From: Zavarzinella sp.
GTDB taxonomy: Bacteria > Planctomycetota > Planctomycetia > Gemmatales > Gemmataceae
Assembly: GCA_041399155.1 (NCBI GenBank)
Contig: JAWKTI010000002.1
Span: 372,001 to 436,000 of the forward strand
DNA length: 64,000 nt
Direction: 5' to 3'
The notes below the pieces were generated by a model. The model saw only the letters and a program-made list of their open reading frames with translations, had not been told where the DNA came from and did no database searches. How positions within the stretch are numbered: the stretch's first letter is position 1; each line of letters starts with the position of its first letter. Of the stretch, positions 28,003 through 36,180 are shown piece by piece. A program made the translations under genes and the position numbers.

Positions 28003-28533
28003 ATGATTCGAACACAATATCGGCAGTGGCTATTTGCTTCTGCCTGCCTGCTGGCAATATCCACGTCAACCATGGGTGCAGAACCCACCACGGCAGACTT
28101 GCAAAAAGCTGTGGACAGTTTGAACCAAGCCACCACAGAACTTAAAAAATTGCAGGCAGAATTGCAGAAAATCCCTGTTCTGGAAACAAGTATCGATGAT
28201 AATCGCCGTCGCTTAATTAAGCTTGAAAACGATATCAAAATGCTGACAGAATCGGTGGAATCATTGAAGGCAGCTAAGAAATCGACATCGTTACGTCCGG
28301 ATAACACCGCAACAAAAGGCATGGGGCGTTTTCGCCTGATCAACGATTTTGTAGAAGAGCAATCGGTGCTGGTGAATGGCGTTGCCTATCGCCTGCTACC
28401 CGGTGAAGAACGAGTGATTCCTGTAGCTGCGGGCGAATTCAGCTATCAAGTGCTGCAAGTTCAACGCCGCCCTCAGGTGCGTCAGATCAGTGTCGATGAA
28501 ATCAAAACGGTCCGCATCTATCCCGTCGACTAA
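28003..28533 (+). CDS. Exported coiled-coil protein, function unknown
   Basis: 176 residues. A signal peptide is clear (MIRTQYRQWLFASACLLAIS, cleavage near MGA). Residues about 30-90 form a heptad-rich coiled coil (repeated Leu spacing in LNQATTELKKLQAEL). The C-terminal 70 residues form a small beta-rich domain (GRFRLINDFVEEQSVLVNG, then LLPGEERVIPVAAGEF) that resembles domains anchoring surface loops, but I do not recognise the family. AGGAG six bases upstream supports the start. Followed by a membrane protein gene 39 bp downstream, then cmk and plsC, possibly one transcript. Confidence 0.72.
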   Translation: MIRTQYRQWLFASACLLAISTSTMGAEPTTADLQKAVDSLNQATTELKKLQAELQKIPVLETSIDDNRRRLIKLENDIKMLTESVESLKAAKKSTSLRPDNTATKGMGRFRLINDFVEEQSVLVNGVAYRLLPGEERVIPVAAGEFSYQVLQVQRRPQVRQISVDEIKTVRIYPVD

Positions 28534-28572
28534 GCCATTCGTAACTGCTTACCAAACAGGCAGTTCAGTCTA

Positions 28573-28971
28573 ATGATCACACCACGTTCCCGTGCCCGCA
28601 GGTGGGGCCTGCTACTCAGTAATTTTGCCGTCTGGGCGATTCTGCTGGTTGAATTTGTGATCATCATTCCAGCTTATGAGAAATTTTTCATCAAAGAAGG
28701 GCAGCCAATCGATCAATCCATTAATTGGATGTGGAAATTGTCTCACTGGTGCACCACACACCTGATTCAGGTGGGGTTGGCATTTCTGATCTTCATTCTG
28801 TTTGCCTGGTTTCTGCTTGGAAAAGCGGAAGATGCCTACCAGCAAGCAGTTGCGACCAATTTACCCACCCGCAAACCGCTGTTGGTGCGAAACCTCGTCT
28901 GCCTGATCCTTTTTGGTTTCCCAGTGGGAATCTTTTTGTATTGCTGGTTCCGTCTGGCCCCACTTCTGTAA
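28573..28971 (+). CDS. Small membrane protein with three predicted helices
   Basis: 132 residues. Hydrophobic helices at about 14-34, 62-82 and 105-125, with Arg-rich ends (TPRSRARRW at the start). No recognised motif. It lies between the coiled-coil envelope protein and cmk, all on the same strand with short gaps. Function unknown. Confidence 0.65.
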   Translation: MITPRSRARRWGLLLSNFAVWAILLVEFVIIIPAYEKFFIKEGQPIDQSINWMWKLSHWCTTHLIQVGLAFLIFILFAWFLLGKAEDAYQQAVATNLPTRKPLLVRNLVCLILFGFPVGIFLYCWFRLAPLL

Positions 28972-29000
28972 AAAAACTGCATTGTCATGCGGATACTTTG

Positions 29001-29666
29001 ATGAAGGCACCAGAACCTTGGACAATCACGATCGATGGGCCCGCCGGTTCTGGCAAAAGCACCGTTGCCAAGGCACTTGCGGCAGAACTTGGCGTCACCT
29101 ATCTCAATACGGGTGCCATGTATCGTGCGGTAGCGTTGGCTTGTCAACGGGGCAATATTGCTTACGACCAGCAGGATCAGGTGACTGACCTGCTGCAGAC
29201 CACCACGCTGGCCCAAGTGGGTGACCGAATCATCCTGAATGGCACTGATGAAACGGAAACCCTGGATGCGTACGGTACCGAAGCAAGCAAAATTGCCGTG
29301 TTTCCATACGTCCGCACCTTTCTGGTGAACATTCAACAACAAATTGGACAGCAGCAGAACCTGGTTTCCGATGGTCGAGATCAGGGTACGGTGGTATTTC
29401 CAAACGCTGCACTAAAATTTTACATTATCGCCACTGCCGAAGTGCGTGCAGAACGACGACTCCAAAAACTAAAGCTGGATGGAAGAACAGCCGATTTCGA
29501 GCAATTGCGTCTCGAATTCATTGAACGCGACTGCCGCGATATGACCCGTAGCGCTGGCCCACTGGTACGCCCACGTGGGGCAACGGTTATTTGCACCGAT
29601 CATTACAGCGAAACCGAATTACTGAACCTACTATTGAAGGAAGTGCGTGCATGTTGCCTTGGATAG
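29001..29666 (+). CDS. cmk: Cytidylate kinase
   Basis: Phosphorylates CMP and dCMP to the diphosphates with ATP, a cytoplasmic step of pyrimidine nucleotide supply. The 221-residue protein begins MKAPEPWTITIDGPAGSGKS, with the P-loop GPAGSGKST, then LNTGAMYRAVAL (CMP binding), the SDGRDQGTVVFPNA segment and the lid ERDCRDMTRSAGPL. An open frame extends 92 codons further upstream without similarity to the family, so 29001 is the start. Its end overlaps plsC by 16 bp, suggesting translational coupling, an arrangement seen also in other bacteria where cmk and plsC are neighbours. Confidence 0.92.
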   Translation: MKAPEPWTITIDGPAGSGKSTVAKALAAELGVTYLNTGAMYRAVALACQRGNIAYDQQDQVTDLLQTTTLAQVGDRIILNGTDETETLDAYGTEASKIAVFPYVRTFLVNIQQQIGQQQNLVSDGRDQGTVVFPNAALKFYIIATAEVRAERRLQKLKLDGRTADFEQLRLEFIERDCRDMTRSAGPLVRPRGATVICTDHYSETELLNLLLKEVRACCLG

Positions 29667-30340
29667 CACGTCGTTGGTACGATTTTGCCTATTTTGCCTG
29701 TACTGGCTGGGCCAGCATCATGCACGGTCTGCGTGTCGCAGGTACTGCAAATATCCCACGGACTGGTCCGGTGATGCTGCTGTCGAACCACCAGTCGTTT
29801 ATGGATCCCCCTCTGGTGGGCCTGGGGGCGAATCGCTACCTCAGTTATCTTGCACGCCGCACCCTGTTTCGGAACCCGCGCTTTAAGGCGTTTATCGAAA
29901 GCCTGGATGCCATTCCGATCGATCATAAAGGGTTTTCAAAAGAAGGTATCCAGATTGTGCTGGATAAACTGGACAAAAATTGTGCCATTCTGATGTTTCC
30001 GGAAGGCGAACGCACCCACGATGGGGAAGTTCACCCAATTAAGCCTGGAATTTCATTAATTTTGCGGCGATCTAAGGCCCCAATTGTACCGGTGGGTATT
30101 GCAGGTGCCTATTACGCACTGAACAGGTTTATGAAAATCCCCCGCCTGGCACCGATTTTTTTACCGTGGTGCTCAGCACGGATTGCGGTGTGCTACGGGA
30201 AGGCAATCTATCCCCACGAAATAGAACATATGGGCCGCGAGGAATTATTAGATTTTCTTCACAAAAAAATGGTGGAACAGTTCGAACGGGCAAAGATGCT
30301 GCAACTAGGTGTGCAGAAACAGTTTCTGGAACAGGAATAG
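29651..30340 (+). CDS. plsC: 1-acyl-glycerol-3-phosphate acyltransferase
   Basis: Transfers the second acyl chain to lysophosphatidic acid at the inner membrane in phospholipid synthesis. 229 residues. The acyltransferase motifs are NHQSFMDP (HX4D, here HQSFMD), FPEGERTHDG, and the later PIVPVGIAGAY. The first 25 residues are hydrophobic and aromatic and may lie in the membrane. The ATG at 29651 lies inside the end of cmk. The ORF could start 20 codons earlier, but that part overlaps cmk and does not resemble the family. Confidence 0.88.
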   Translation: MLPWIARRWYDFAYFACTGWASIMHGLRVAGTANIPRTGPVMLLSNHQSFMDPPLVGLGANRYLSYLARRTLFRNPRFKAFIESLDAIPIDHKGFSKEGIQIVLDKLDKNCAILMFPEGERTHDGEVHPIKPGISLILRRSKAPIVPVGIAGAYYALNRFMKIPRLAPIFLPWCSARIAVCYGKAIYPHEIEHMGREELLDFLHKKMVEQFERAKMLQLGVQKQFLEQE

Positions 30341-30366
30341 ATCATTAAGGTTTCTTAATGATTAAA

Positions 30367-31794
30367 TTACAGATTCATCCCAAGCAGAAACTCGGCATTG
30401 GTCTTGTTGCGTTTCAGGCGGCTCAGCAACATTTCCATCGCTTCAGTGGGGCTCATATCTGAAAGTACCCGACGCAACAGACGGCTGCGTTCGAGTTCTT
30501 CCGGGTGCACCAACAATTCTTCTTTACGAGTTCCAGAGCGTGTAACATCGATTGCAGGCCAGATCCGTTTGTCGACCAGACGGCGATCGAGGTGGACTTC
30601 CATGTTACCGGTACCTTTGAACTCTTCAAAGATCACATCGTCCATGCGGCTGCCAGTATCGATCAGTGCGGTAGCAATAATCGTCAGCGAACCACCTTCT
30701 TCCACGTTACGTGCTGCACCGAAGAAGCGTTTGGGTTTCTGCATGGCGTTGGAATCGAGACCACCAGAGAGCAGTTTCCCGCCCCCAGGTGCTTCGGTAT
30801 TGTAAGCACGTGCCAGACGCGTGATGGAATCCATCAGAATTACCACATCCTTTTTACGTTCCACTAATCGTTTCGCTTTTTCAAGCACGATTTCGCTGAC
30901 GCGGATATGTTGATCGGAAGGTTCATCAAAGGTGCTGGCAACCACTTCGACGTTTTTGCCCACCACCACGCGTTGCATGTCCGTCACTTCTTCTGGTCGT
31001 TCATCGATCAGCAGGATGATGACATAGCAATCGGGGTGGTTCTTCAGGATGGATAATGCCATCCGTTGCAGCAGAACTGTTTTACCCGCACGTGGGGGAG
31101 AAACGATCAGACCCCGCTGTCCCTTTCCAATCGGTGTCGTCAGGTCGACCACGCGACCGGAATATTCTTCCGGCGTGGTTTCCAGAATAAACCGTGCATC
31201 GGGGTGAAGCGGTGTCAGGTCTTCGAAGTTGGTGATGTTGTTCGATTGCTCGGGAGATTCGTTGTTGACGAGTTCAACCTGCATCAAAGCAAAGTTGTCC
31301 TGGCCTTCCACGGGTAAGCGAATCGGCCCTTCCACCACAAGACCGGTTTTCAGGCCCATACGACGGATCTGGCTGGGAGATACGTAAATATCTTCCGGTG
31401 ATGCCAGATAGCTGTGAGCCTGGCTACGCAGGAAGCCGTAACCATCGGTCAGGACTTCCAGGGTACCAGAACCACGAACCACTTCGCCACGTTCGATCTG
31501 ACGACGGACAATCGCCACGATCAGTTGTGCACGGTTCATACCAGAATGTTCGCCAATCCCTTCGGCTTCTGCCTGTGCAAACAGTTTTTGCATGGGCAGG
31601 CGGTACAGGTCGTCGAGTTTCATCCCACTGCCCGCACCCGTGGCTGTGGGATCACCACTGGGTACAGGGTTGGAATGCATCGACATGGGGCTACTGGTTG
31701 GTGGACGGCGAATAATACGATCCCCACTCATGGGTGTACGACGGCGAGCGGGTGCGGCCTTTTGGGGGCCTTCGTCGCTGTTGGCGACGGGCAT
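30367..31794 (-). CDS. rho: Transcription termination factor Rho
   Basis: 475 residues, longer than E. coli Rho (419) through a Pro/Arg/Ser-rich N-terminal extension of about 60 residues, as seen in several other phyla. Then comes the Rho N-terminal helical domain (LDDLYRLPMQKLFAQAEAEG), the cold-shock-like RNA-binding domain (VRGSGTLEVLTDGYGFLRS) and the ATPase with P-loop PRAGKTVLLQ, Walker B VIILLIDERPEEV and the R-loop region (LDSNAMQKPKRFFGAARN). It unwinds RNA-DNA hybrids to end transcription. Stand-alone gene with GAGGA seven to eight bases before the ATG. Confidence 0.96.
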   Translation of the reverse strand: MPVANSDEGPQKAAPARRRTPMSGDRIIRRPPTSSPMSMHSNPVPSGDPTATGAGSGMKLDDLYRLPMQKLFAQAEAEGIGEHSGMNRAQLIVAIVRRQIERGEVVRGSGTLEVLTDGYGFLRSQAHSYLASPEDIYVSPSQIRRMGLKTGLVVEGPIRLPVEGQDNFALMQVELVNNESPEQSNNITNFEDLTPLHPDARFILETTPEEYSGRVVDLTTPIGKGQRGLIVSPPRAGKTVLLQRMALSILKNHPDCYVIILLIDERPEEVTDMQRVVVGKNVEVVASTFDEPSDQHIRVSEIVLEKAKRLVERKKDVVILMDSITRLARAYNTEAPGGGKLLSGGLDSNAMQKPKRFFGAARNVEEGGSLTIIATALIDTGSRMDDVIFEEFKGTGNMEVHLDRRLVDKRIWPAIDVTRSGTRKEELLVHPEELERSRLLRRVLSDMSPTEAMEMLLSRLKRNKTNAEFLLGMNL

Positions 31795-32501
31795 AGGATC
31801 TTCCTCAAGTAAAAGTGAATAAAGGTTAACTGGCGATTAAGTTCTCGTTAAGTCGGTTCATTATCACATGAAATGAACATGTCCAGGTAGCTGCGCGATC
31901 AGTTGTTGATTGTCCAAGTAACAAGGAGTTTATCATCCGTTTTCCATCCATGGAACAATCAGAATCTACCAGAAAAATCTTCGATTTGCCCAACATTGGG
32001 ACAAACGAACAAGTATCGAATATTGGTGCCGTGTCGTGCCAAAATGGAAAAAATACCGATCAACAAGTGCTTAATACCTAAGTTGGTAGTACCCAAATGA
32101 AACGAACCGGAAACAATACACGGTTTATGGTAGTGGCATATTGCCGAAACAAAAGTGGCATTCGACCAAACTGGTCATCGCATCCACGATAAAGGGATCA
32201 TAACAGCAAATTGGAATTTTGTCCAGAGAAGAAAATGCTGATCTGGAAAAAAAATGAAATTTGTGAAAATCAGCAATGTGCAAATTGATCAGATTTATTT
32301 GCATACCACCACTGCCAAGTACAAAGTTTTTCGATTGATTCTTGTAACCTATTCATGTCCAGCTGTGTTATTTCATTGGCATCATCCGGTGTAGTTCAGC
32401 AGAAACTGAACCGGTACTTTTTTCATCCGAACAAGCGTTTGCGGTAGTGGCAAATACTGATCTTGCGATTACAGCAACAACTTTCCATAGAGAGTGTCAA
32501 C
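31795..32501. other. 707-bp gap between divergent rho and an esterase gene
   Basis: No convincing gene. It contains a 43-codon plus-strand frame (31950-32081) without a ribosome site, judged noise. Near the right end there is a terminator-like hairpin, listed separately. The gap must hold the promoters of rho (leftward) and of the esterase (rightward); I could not assign boxes with confidence. Confidence 0.4.
32386..32423 (+). terminator. Terminator-like hairpin in the leader of the esterase gene
   Basis: GTTCAG (32394-32399), a 6-base loop and CTGAAC (32406-32411); three more bases, CCG at about 32386 and CGG, can extend the stem across a bulge. A run of six T follows at 32418-32423. It lies about 80 bp before the esterase ATG, so it would stop or attenuate transcription entering that gene. 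It may instead be chance. Confidence 0.35.
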
Positions 32502-33338
32502 ATGATTTGGATTTCCACTGTAACAAGCACTCACCGTCGATATACCTGGATCTTGGTGGTGGGCATGATGTTCACTTTCACGACACACCCACCAGCAATT
32601 TTTGCCCAGGAAACAAGTACAAAACGATGGAAAGTGGGTGGGGTTGATCGTGAAGGGCTTGTCTACGTACCTACAAAAGCGAAAACTGCTCCGACTCCGA
32701 TTGTTTTTGTCTTTCACGGTCACGGTGGGTCCAGCAGGAATGCATTTAACAGTTTTGCGATGCACAAAGCATGGCCAGAAGCAATTTCAGTTTATCTGCA
32801 GGGGTTGAATACACCAGGTCAACTCACGGATCCCGAAGGAAAGAAAACTGGCTGGCAAAGTAAAGCCGGAGACCAGAATGATCGCGACTTGAAATTTTTT
32901 GATACAGTTCTCGATTCCCTGAAAGCAGAATTCAAAGTGGATGAGAAACGCATTTACTCAACCGGCCATTCCAATGGTGGTGGCTTCACATACCTTCTGT
33001 GGGCAGAACGAGGCGATCGTTTCGCAGCTATGGCCCCTTCTGCAGCGGTTGGCATGCGGAGTTTGCCAAACCTGAAACCGAAACCGATGTTCCATATCGC
33101 CAGTGAGAATGATCCTCTCGTGAAATATGCCTGGCAGAAAAGGATGATCGAAAGTATCCAGAAGCTCAATGCCACGACAGGTTCAAAGCTCAGCGAAACG
33201 AGCAAGAACTGCACACTTTATCCCTCCAAAGACGGAAACGATGTGGTCGTTTTCATGCACGATGGAGGCCACAAATTTGCTGGCAAGGATGCTGTTGCTG
33301 CAATGGTGCAGTTTTTTCAGCAACATCCCAAAAAGTGA
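32502..33338 (+). CDS. Exported alpha/beta-hydrolase esterase (PHB-depolymerase/feruloyl-esterase-like)
   Basis: 278 residues after the chosen ATG. N-terminal hydrophobic export signal (about 13-33, ending PAIFAQE). The catalytic set of the LpqC/depolymerase group can be placed: oxyanion region VFVFHGHGGS, nucleophile elbow TGHSNGGG, acid in HIASENDPLVKYAW and His in MHDGGHKF. It should hydrolyse an ester outside the cytoplasm; natural substrate unknown. An earlier ATG (32463) would put 13 extra residues before the signal. A GTG overlaps the TGA stop, starting a short zinc-ribbon frame. Confidence 0.8.
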   Translation: MIWISTVTSTHRRYTWILVVGMMFTFTTHPPAIFAQETSTKRWKVGGVDREGLVYVPTKAKTAPTPIVFVFHGHGGSSRNAFNSFAMHKAWPEAISVYLQGLNTPGQLTDPEGKKTGWQSKAGDQNDRDLKFFDTVLDSLKAEFKVDEKRIYSTGHSNGGGFTYLLWAERGDRFAAMAPSAAVGMRSLPNLKPKPMFHIASENDPLVKYAWQKRMIESIQKLNATTGSKLSETSKNCTLYPSKDGNDVVVFMHDGGHKFAGKDAVAAMVQFFQQHPKK

Positions 33339-33580
33339 GTGAAGAGAGAACTTCAATGCTCGGCTGGATCTTCAGATTATTCAGAAAACGTTGTCCGCAA
33401 TGTGGTTGTCGCAGACTCCGGGAGTCGCGATTAGAAAACCAGAAATCGACAATCTGCTACATACCAACAAATGTATTGTCGGTAAATGTGGTGCCCAGGT
33501 ACTCGTTAATAGCAATCGGATCGTTAATCAGTTGGGCGGGGGTGCCTTTCGTCACCACTTTGCCGTCCTTGATCAGATAA
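33335..33580 (+). pseudogene. Truncated zinc-ribbon protein fragment overlapping the end of lptB
   Basis: The first 40 residues look real: MLGWIFRLFRKRCPQCGCRR (ATG at 33356), a zinc ribbon with CPQCGC, after a GAGAG ribosome-like site. The upstream GTG (33335) overlaps the esterase stop by 3 bp, suggesting coupling. After about 33450 the frame runs antisense into the 3' end of lptB and loses protein character, with no second Cys pair. The gene probably lost its 3' part where lptB now ends, or a small functional peptide remains. Confidence 0.35.
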
Positions 33581-34221
33581 CTGCGGTCGGTAATTTTCAG
33601 CACCTCGCGCACGTTGTGGTCGGTCAGGAGGATGCCGATGCCATGTTCCGCCAGGTCGCGGATATTTTTCCGGATATCTTCCGTGGTTTTGGGGTCCACT
33701 GCCGCAAACGGCTCATCCAGCAAAATCAACAGTGGCTCGCATGCGAGACAGCGGGCAATTTCCAGTCGGCGTTTTTCCCCACCAGAACAGCGTGCGGCTG
33801 TATTGTGCCGCACGTGCGTCAGTTGAAAACGCTCCAGCATCTCTTCGGTGCGGTCCCACCGTTCTTTCCTGGTCAGCTTCCTTTGCAGGCTTCTACTCTG
33901 AGGCAGTGCCTCCAGAATTGCCAGTAAGTTCTTTTCCACAGTCAACTTACGGAAAATACTCTGTTCCTGTGTCAAATACCCCATCCCCAGACGGGCCCGA
34001 CGAAACATCGGCAGGGTGGTGACATTTTCACCAGCAAACGTCACCAGCCCATCGTTCGGGGTAATCTGCCCAGTGGTCATCCGAAAGCTGGTGGTTTTCC
34101 CAGCACCGTTGGGGCCCAGCAATCCAACGACCTCGCCCGCATTTACTTCAAACGAAACTCCATCGACAACTTTTCGTTTGCCGTAAATCTTCACCAAACC
34201 TTGTGCTTCCAGCAACGCCAT
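33457..34221 (-). CDS. lptB: LPS-export ABC transporter ATP-binding protein
   Basis: LptB is the cytoplasmic ATPase of the LptB2FG machine that drives lipopolysaccharide to the cell surface. 254 residues with Walker A GPNGAGKTT, Q-loop TQEQS, signature CSGGEKRRLEIARCLA (Cys replaces the usual Leu), Walker B LLILLDEPFAAVDPKT and H-loop TDHNVRE. Length and sequence fit LptB better than other ABC ATPases, and NEYLGTTF near the C-terminus matches the LptB ending. The last eight residues (TDNTFVGM) look like an addition and lie over the zinc-ribbon fragment. LptF/G genes are not in view. Confidence 0.88.
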   Translation of the reverse strand: MALLEAQGLVKIYGKRKVVDGVSFEVNAGEVVGLLGPNGAGKTTSFRMTTGQITPNDGLVTFAGENVTTLPMFRRARLGMGYLTQEQSIFRKLTVEKNLLAILEALPQSRSLQRKLTRKERWDRTEEMLERFQLTHVRHNTAARCSGGEKRRLEIARCLACEPLLILLDEPFAAVDPKTTEDIRKNIRDLAEHGIGILLTDHNVREVLKITDRSYLIKDGKVVTKGTPAQLINDPIAINEYLGTTFTDNTFVGM

Positions 34222-34277
34222 CGGTGCACTCCTGCAACCTGGTTGACAATATGACGATACAATGATGCCGCAATAAC

Positions 34278-34303
34278 ACGATATTGCTATGTGCCAATAT
34301 CGT
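34278..34303. repeat. Perfect inverted repeat between proS and lptB
   Basis: ACGATATTG, an 8-base loop and CAATATCGT, in the 120-bp gap between lptB and proS (both minus). No T-run follows on the minus strand. It could end the proS message as a non-canonical hairpin or act as an operator for lptB. Confidence 0.5.
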
Positions 34304-34341
34304 TACGCAGTGCGATCGTTTGATCGAAATCACCGACTATT

Positions 34342-35880
34342 CTAATAAGCGCGGGCAATGATCACTCGTTTCTTTGACGGTTTACCCGTGACGATGCATT
34401 TCCCTTCCGATTCTGGTTCATCAAATGGAATACAGCGAATGGTGCACCGCGTTTCTTCCTGAATCCGGTCTTCCGTTTCGCGAGTACCATCCCAGTGGGC
34501 CAGCGCAAACTGGGTCCGTGCCCCACTACCATCTTCCTTTTCGCTCGGGAACATCGCCTGTAATTCTTCGTAACTACTTACAGGAACGATATTTGCATCG
34601 CGAAACTCTTTTGCACGCTGGAACAGATTTGCCTGAATTTCGTGCAGCAGGTTTTCAATGAAATCGCTTGCTGATTCCATCGAAACACCCATCGTTTTGC
34701 CCGCTTTGCCTGGGATATCCCGTCGTGCAACAACGCACGCCTGCTTTTCCAGGTCTTTGGGGCCAATTTCGACACGCACCGGCACCCCACGCAGTTCCCA
34801 TTCGGCGAAACGGAAGCCAGGCATATTGGTGAAATCGCGATCGATCTTCACTTGAATTGGCTGGTAGCCAAAAAACTCGGTGCGTTGGCGTTGCCGTAAT
34901 TTTTCTGCCAGTTCTTCCGCCACAGCAATACATGGTGCACGTTCGGCATCGTTTTTGCCCAGCGGACAGATCACCACGTGCGTGGGAGCCAATCGAGGGG
35001 GAATTACCAGGCCGTTATCGTCGGAGTGCGTCATAATCAGCCCACCGATCAGGCGAGTAGAAACGCCCCAACTGGTGGCCCACGCAAAATCTCGATTGCC
35101 CTTTTCGGTGGTGAATTGAACATCAAACGCTTTGGCGAAGTTCTGACCCAGAAAGTGGCTGGTGCCCGCCTGCAGGGCTTTGCCATCCTGCATCATCGCT
35201 TCAATACAAAGCGTGTAGACCGCACCGGGGAACTTCTGGCCATCGCTTTTGGTGCCAACAATCACGGGCATGGCCATCCATTCTTCCGCAAACTGCTGGT
35301 ACACTTTCACCATCCGGTGCGTTTCTTCTTCCGCTTCTTCGGCAGTGGCATGGGCCGTGTGGCCTTCCTGCCACAGAAACTCCGCCGTTCGCAGAAACAG
35401 GCGAGTTCTCATCTCCCAACGCACCACGTTGGCCCACTGATTAATCAGCAGGGGCAGGTCGCGGTAGCTTTCAATCCACGATTTGTATGTGTTCCAGATA
35501 ATCGTTTCGGATGTGGGACGGACAATCAGTTCTTCGGTTAATTTTGCTTCCGGATCAACTTCAATCACCCCATCTTTCGAACGCAGCCGATAATGGGTGA
35601 CGACAGCACACTCTTTGGCAAAGCCTTCCGCCATCTGCTCTTCCCGCTGGAAAAAACTTTTGGGAATAAACAGCGGGAAATAGGCATTGGAATGCCCGGT
35701 AGCCTTGAACAGGCCATCCAAACCGCGTTGCATATTCTCCCACAGGGCGTAACCGTTCGGTTTGATGACCATGCAGCCACGTACGTCCGAATTTTCCGCC
35801 AGCCCCGCCCGATCAACGATTTCCAGATACCACTTGGAATAATTTGTTTCTCGAGAGGTGATTTTTTTGTCGTCCGCCAT
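34342..35880 (-). CDS. proS: Prolyl-tRNA synthetase, eukaryote/archaeon-like type
   Basis: Charges tRNA-Pro with proline. 512 residues without the large editing insertion of the usual bacterial enzyme, so this is the short class II form also called type 3. Motif 1 region GYALWENMQRGLDGLF, motif 2 RTRLFLRTAEFLWQEGHTAH, motif 3 GLIMTHSDDNGLVIPPRLAP, then the anticodon-binding domain (about 300-400) and the C-terminal zinc-binding-like region ending in Tyr (ARAY), a hallmark of this type. Single gene with two short inverted repeats in its leader. Confidence 0.95.
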   Translation of the reverse strand: MADDKKITSRETNYSKWYLEIVDRAGLAENSDVRGCMVIKPNGYALWENMQRGLDGLFKATGHSNAYFPLFIPKSFFQREEQMAEGFAKECAVVTHYRLRSKDGVIEVDPEAKLTEELIVRPTSETIIWNTYKSWIESYRDLPLLINQWANVVRWEMRTRLFLRTAEFLWQEGHTAHATAEEAEEETHRMVKVYQQFAEEWMAMPVIVGTKSDGQKFPGAVYTLCIEAMMQDGKALQAGTSHFLGQNFAKAFDVQFTTEKGNRDFAWATSWGVSTRLIGGLIMTHSDDNGLVIPPRLAPTHVVICPLGKNDAERAPCIAVAEELAEKLRQRQRTEFFGYQPIQVKIDRDFTNMPGFRFAEWELRGVPVRVEIGPKDLEKQACVVARRDIPGKAGKTMGVSMESASDFIENLLHEIQANLFQRAKEFRDANIVPVSSYEELQAMFPSEKEDGSGARTQFALAHWDGTRETEDRIQEETRCTIRCIPFDEPESEGKCIVTGKPSKKRVIIARAY

Positions 35881-36180
35881 ACCAGCCTGTTTCCGGAAAT
35901 TAAGATGGTCTTCATCTTATGAAAATCATCGCCCACCAAAAGAAGGAGGGTGGGCAGAGATCGAAAAGCCTTGGGCAGATTGAAAGATGAGAAAATTTTG
36001 CTGAAATTGGTGCACCACAGAAAAATTAACGACTCAAGTTCAGGAATAAAGGTGGGATATTAACGATGAGTCAGGCACGAATTCACGTGCAAGAAGAATA
36101 TTTTGCCCAGACTGTTCAAATTAACTCCATTTTTAGGTATACTAACTAAGTTAAACCTACCACTGATGAGACACATTCTC
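35881..36180. other. Intergenic region with two inverted repeats before proS
   Basis: The gap separates divergent proS and the giant surface-protein gene. Inverted repeat 1: TAAGATG (35901-35907) and CATCTTA (35913-35919). Inverted repeat 2: GCCCACC (35931-35937) and GGTGGGC (35949-35955). Both lie in the proposed proS leader on the minus strand. Nothing else is evident; the region nearest 36181 is AT-rich and should hold the surface-gene promoter. Confidence 0.45.

Noticed and set aside
31950..32081. 43-codon frame in the gap beside rho
   Set aside because: No ribosome site near the ATG and no protein-like character.
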